Of a stretch of 8,338 bases of DNA, positions 5,999 to 8,338 are shown one piece after another (position 1 is the first letter of the stretch; every line of letters begins with the position of its first letter). The translations under genes and the position numbers were made by a program. The stretch lies in the NCBI GenBank assembly GCA_022560555.1, contig JADFSZ010000073.1:1-8338 (forward strand). The letters are read 5' to 3'. Origin of the DNA: PVC group bacterium (GTDB taxonomy: Bacteria; GCA-001730085; JADFSZ01). The notes under the pieces were generated by a model. That model was not told the DNA's origin. It saw nothing but the letters and a program-made list of their open reading frames with translations, and did no database searches.

Positions 5999-6001
5999 CA
6001 A
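5973..6001 (-). promoter_or_regulatory. Predicted sigma-70 promoter for the 550-residue gene
   Basis: On the minus strand a perfect TTGACA (6001-5996) is followed after 17 nt by TAAATA (5978-5973), a weaker -10 match. Transcription would start near 5966, giving a leader of about 125 nt before the ATG at 5840. The spacer is very AT-rich. Confidence 0.5.
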
Positions 6002-6023
6002 CCCCTATTCGTGGAAAAAATAA

Positions 6024-6056
6024 ATTGTAAAACATTGATAGTAGTCGCTTTACAAT
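6024..6056. repeat. 8-bp perfect inverted repeat
   Basis: ATTGTAAA (6024-6031) and TTTACAAT (6049-6056) are separated by 17 nt. It lies between the terminator at 6079-6107 and the promoter at 5973-6001, where no gene is present. It could be an upstream regulator site for the 550-residue gene or chance in AT-rich DNA. The remainder of 5841-6121 shows no ORF of note. Confidence 0.3.
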
Positions 6057-6078
6057 AAAATTAGGAAAAAAAATAAGC

Positions 6079-6107
6079 GGCAAAGCCCTGTTACAAAGGG
6101 CTTTGCC
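6079..6107 (-). terminator. Intrinsic terminator after the His/Tyr-rich protein gene
   Basis: GGCAAAGCCC (6079-6088) and GGGCTTTGCC (6098-6107) are perfect complements around a 9-nt loop; an extra T-A pair can extend the stem inward. On the minus strand the stem is followed within 4 nt by eight consecutive T residues (complement of 6066-6073). It begins 15 nt after the stop codon at 6122. Confidence 0.95.
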
Positions 6108-6121
6108 TAGCCAGTCATGAA

Positions 6122-6475
6122 TTAGTAGGCAAAAGCCCAGAGAGATTCGTATGTGGTGTACCCATGATGGTAGTGTCCGTTACTATAATACCCTGGATGC
6201 CATGTGCGAATTTGACTGGGCGGATATGCCTCATGGCCATTATGGTGTCGTCTTTTGGAATACCACCTATGGGTATAGTGCCGAGGCCATTGAGGGACAT
6301 AATGGGTCTCAGTTACAACGGTTGTTGAATGGTCGTTTTGATGATGGACGGCGCTGGTTAATAGAGCCATGCCGGCAAGCCCCCCTACAATCCACGGCCA
6401 TGCCTCCCCGGCATAGGCTGGTCTGGTTTGGGCCAAAAACATCAAAAGGATGATGATGCTTATCGACTTTTTCAT
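6122..6475 (-). CDS. Small exported histidine/tyrosine-rich protein
   Basis: A 117-residue protein starting MKKSISIIILLMFLAQTR. The ATG at 6475 is chosen because AAGGGAGG lies about 8 nt upstream; an earlier in-frame ATG at 6496 lies 5' of that Shine-Dalgarno sequence. Residues 1-22 are a signal peptide with a PAYA cleavage site before GEA. Residues 26-43 form a hydrophobic Gly/Ala stretch (WIVGGLAGMALL), like a glycine-zipper membrane segment. The rest has 13 histidines and many Tyr/Trp residues, for example RHYTHRWYSKRRHHNGH and HPGYYSNGHYHHGY. The last part resembles YXWGXW-type WVPGHW/PGYY repeat proteins of the envelope, whose role is unknown. Metal binding or cell-surface adhesion is possible but only inferred. 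It sits 75 nt after the MATE gene, with its own terminator. Confidence 0.8.
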   Translation of the reverse strand: MKKSISIIILLMFLAQTRPAYAGEAWPWIVGGLAGMALLTSAVHHQNDHSTTVVTETHYVPQWPRHYTHRWYSKRRHHNGHEAYPPSQIRTWHPGYYSNGHYHHGYTTYESLWAFAY

Positions 6476-6492
6476 GATGTTCGCCTCCCTTC

Positions 6493-6530
6493 TCATTATG
6501 GTGTTTTTCGGTTTCCTTTAGACATAATGA
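6493..6530. repeat. 8-bp inverted repeat upstream of the His/Tyr-rich gene
   Basis: TCATTATG (6493-6500) and CATAATGA (6523-6530) are perfect complements separated by 22 nt. It occupies most of the gap between the MATE stop and the next ATG. There is no U-run, so it is not a terminator; it might be an operator or leader stem, at low certainty. Confidence 0.3.
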
Positions 6531-6550
6531 CGATGGATGAGAGGGTTTAT

Positions 6551-7927
6551 TCAGATTTTTTGTGAAAGCCATTTCTCCTTGAGAAATCCCCGTAAAAAAG
6601 TTCCCATCAGGATAAAACGATACAGGGCCATGAGCACCCATAAGCCCGTAAGGGTTCCTGAAAAATATTGAATCAACAGAAACGTCCCCGGCAGAAAAAG
6701 TCCCCACTGGACGAGGATGGTATATTTCATAACTTGTTTATTCGCGCCGCCTCCCATAAGCGTATGCATCCAGATAATTCCAAGGGGATCAAAAAACTGC
6801 ATAAAGCCTAATATGACAAGCGGAACGATCGCGAGGGCCTGAACGATTGGATCGTCAATAAAGATTTGGATCCAGAATCGCGGGAATAAGATAAAAAGGA
6901 AACCGATGATACTCAAAAAAGTTTCAGTGATCATAAGGGTTGAATAGCTCCAGATTTTAGCGCTGTGGGGATCATTTTCCCCTAGGGATTTGCTGACAAG
7001 AGAAATTGTGGCCAATCCCATGCCTAAAGCCGGCAGAAAACAGGCCAGCATCAGATTGACTAAAATGTTGGTGGCCGCTAATTCGGCTGTTCCGAGGATA
7101 GCTGTTATGCGGTAAAAAACGAGATATCCGAAGGAGAGAAAAATACCCATAATGCTCATGGGGATGGATAACGAAAGGAGGTTTTTTAACAAGGTTGATG
7201 TGATGAGTTTAGGTGTGAAACGGAAATGGGGTGTTTTATGTTTTATAAGAAGGCGCAGATAATTGCAGGTTCCAAGCAGTATTGCGATGAGGGAGGCGAG
7301 AGCCGCGCCTTTACTTTCCATCCTTGGAAATCCGAATTTACCGAAGATAAGAACGTAATTTAATGCAATGTTTGTTCCATGCATCAATAAGAGGGTTTGT
7401 AAATACACAGAAGATTTATGAAGACCGTTGAAGAATCCGCGAAAGGCAAAATTCATGCCCACAAACGGGATGCCGAGAATGCGAATACCCATATACCCGA
7501 TTCCGATGTGAACGACAGCGGAATCGCCGGAAAAAAACGGAACGATTTGTGGTATAAAATTATAAAGGATATAGGTCATGGGAAAGGCGATAAGCACTAT
7601 GAGGTAGAGTCCCGTAATCAAAGCTTCGTGAAGACGCGTATGAGCTTTTTCACCGAGCCGGCGTGCCGTTAAGGTTTGAACGGATGAACTGAACCCCTGA
7701 AGGGGCGAGACGATAACCCAGAGTGCGATGGATGTGATGCCGACCGCGGCTACATCATGGGCGCCTAAGCGGCCCACCATGGCTGTGTCAATCAGATTGA
7801 GGAGTGTTTGTGAACTCATCCCGCCGATGATGGGTAGGGCCAGTTTCATCACGTGCTTGATGCGCCAGCGGGCTAATATTTCGTGTAAAGGATAGGGAAA
7901 ATAATTTAGCATGGGAAAAAATATCAT
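6551..7927 (-). CDS. MATE-family multidrug/cation efflux transporter
   Basis: A 458-residue inner-membrane protein, normal for the family (about 440-470). MATE proteins export cationic drugs or metabolites in exchange for Na+ or H+. The first half begins LALPIIGGMSSQTLLNLIDTA, including the family's conserved Asp (residue 47), then MVGRLGAHDVAAVG. It continues with FRGFFNGLHKS near 162-172. The pseudo-symmetric second half starts near residue 246 (LSLSIPMSIMGIF) and contains GTAELAATNILVNLM and ALGMGLATISLVSKSLGEND (about 279-319). About 12 hydrophobic segments can be counted. The start is uncertain: the ATG at 7927 lacks a clear Shine-Dalgarno sequence, and ATG at 7912 or 7849 (the latter just before KLALPIIGG) are alternatives. 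Assignment to the NorM or DinF subgroup, and the substrate, cannot be made from sequence reading alone. Confidence 0.95.
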   Translation of the reverse strand: MIFFPMLNYFPYPLHEILARWRIKHVMKLALPIIGGMSSQTLLNLIDTAMVGRLGAHDVAAVGITSIALWVIVSPLQGFSSSVQTLTARRLGEKAHTRLHEALITGLYLIVLIAFPMTYILYNFIPQIVPFFSGDSAVVHIGIGYMGIRILGIPFVGMNFAFRGFFNGLHKSSVYLQTLLLMHGTNIALNYVLIFGKFGFPRMESKGAALASLIAILLGTCNYLRLLIKHKTPHFRFTPKLITSTLLKNLLSLSIPMSIMGIFLSFGYLVFYRITAILGTAELAATNILVNLMLACFLPALGMGLATISLVSKSLGENDPHSAKIWSYSTLMITETFLSIIGFLFILFPRFWIQIFIDDPIVQALAIVPLVILGFMQFFDPLGIIWMHTLMGGGANKQVMKYTILVQWGLFLPGTFLLIQYFSGTLTGLWVLMALYRFILMGTFLRGFLKEKWLSQKI

Positions 7928-7953
7928 ACGTTTTTTGCCAAAAAAAGATAGGG

Positions 7954-7982
7954 AAAATACCGATGGCGAACTGGGTTGTGAA
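7954..7982 (-). promoter_or_regulatory. Possible promoter for the MATE gene
   Basis: On the minus strand TTCACA (7982-7977), 17 nt, then TATTTT (7959-7954). Transcription would begin near 7947, about 20 nt before the ATG at 7927. The -35 box shares bases with that of the divergent promoter on the other strand. Both hexamers are imperfect. Confidence 0.35.
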
Positions 7983-8005
7983 TTTGCGCTCAGATGAGCT
8001 ATAAT
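7976..8005 (+). promoter_or_regulatory. Predicted promoter for the right-edge gene
   Basis: A perfect TATAAT at 8000-8005 with TTGTGA at 7976-7981 and 18-nt spacing. Transcription would start near 8012, leaving a leader of about 40 nt before the coding region. It faces away from the MATE gene in a 125-nt divergent intergenic region. Confidence 0.6.
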
Positions 8006-8052
8006 AGGGCCTGTTCATGTGAAACCCGGGTAGAAGGGGTATATTGCGGTTT

Positions 8053-8338
8053 ATGAAATTCGGGATACATACTGGGGGGCTTCTTTTGGTGGCCCTTGCG
8101 ACGGGGCTGTCTTCTTGGGGCGCGGCCGAGAATGTGCCGCAAAAATATTTGACGATTCAAATTTTTGAACAAGATTTGGAAAAACCAAAGTTCCGTGTTC
8201 GGAGTCCTCTCGCTGTGTTGTATGTTGCGAAAAATTTTCTTCCGGAGCATATTCGCAAAGATCTTGAGGAGAATGATATTGATATCCACCAGATTATTGA
8301 AAATATTGAGGCGAACGATTTGTTCGGGCGGATTGTGG
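8053..8338 (+). CDS. Exported protein of unknown function, 5' end only
   Basis: The frame is open to the window edge, giving 95 residues. It begins MKFGIHTGGLLLVALATGL, a likely Sec signal peptide with cleavage near GAA before ENVPQ. The mature part reads KYLTIQIFEQDLEKP, then LAVLYVAKNFLPEHIRKDL and acidic helical-looking IHQIIENIEANDLF. No family is recognised. The start is uncertain: ATG at 8053 lies 13 nt after AGAAGGGG (8032-8039), while an in-frame TTG at 8044 has a 4-nt spacing, so neither is ideal. The TATAAT at 8000-8005 suggests it begins its own transcript. Its partner genes would lie to the right of the window. Confidence 0.8.
   Translation, partial: MKFGIHTGGLLLVALATGLSSWGAAENVPQKYLTIQIFEQDLEKPKFRVRSPLAVLYVAKNFLPEHIRKDLEENDIDIHQIIENIEANDLFGRIV

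Noticed and set aside
6151-6453. Plus-strand 100-codon frame opposite the His/Tyr-rich gene
   Set aside because: The minus-strand frame has a signal peptide, a strong Shine-Dalgarno sequence and a terminator; the plus frame has none.
7418-7672. Plus-strand frame inside the MATE gene
   Set aside because: Antisense to well-conserved MATE sequence with no translation signals.

Overview
The window is bacterial chromosome with moderate GC content, and all genes lie on ordinary single-frame ORFs. The lineage cannot be fixed from the sequence alone. Ribosomal proteins S4 and L36 both keep their zinc-binding cysteines, and three or four genes encode exported proteins with Sec-type signal peptides. 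This fits a didermic, uncultured-type bacterium; a candidate phylum such as Omnitrophota or a PVC-related group is a low-confidence guess based on general resemblance.

The left half (1-4103, + strand) is the distal end of the ribosomal-protein/alpha operon in the widespread order map (3' end only), infA, rpmJ, rpsM, rpsK, rpsD, rpoA, rplQ. Together they encode N-terminal Met removal, translation initiation (IF1), one large- and three small-subunit proteins, RNA polymerase alpha, and L17. Spacing is tight (overlap or gaps of 5-63 nt) except for one unusual 285-nt gap between rpmJ and rpsM. That gap holds two adjacent heptanucleotide tandem repeats, a possible 53-codon ORF that stops 1 nt before the rpsM start, and a long imperfect hairpin. 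rpoA and rplQ both carry lineage-specific C-terminal tails, and the rpoA tail is built from an 18-bp tandem repeat. A strong bidirectional terminator (4136-4172) closes the operon.

The right half is on the opposite strand: a 550-residue exported protein of unknown function (4188-5840), a 117-residue exported His/Tyr-rich protein (6122-6475) with its own intrinsic terminator, and a MATE-family multidrug/cation antiporter (6551-7927). The unknown 550-residue gene has a consensus-like promoter overlapped by an inverted repeat, so it may be repressor-controlled. After a short divergent promoter region, the 5' end of another exported protein runs off the right edge on the + strand.

I saw no tRNA or rRNA gene, CRISPR array, insertion sequence, prophage or defence cassette. 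The region is mostly ordinary housekeeping DNA. The rpmJ-rpsM leader and the uncharacterised secreted proteins are the parts that deserve a second look.
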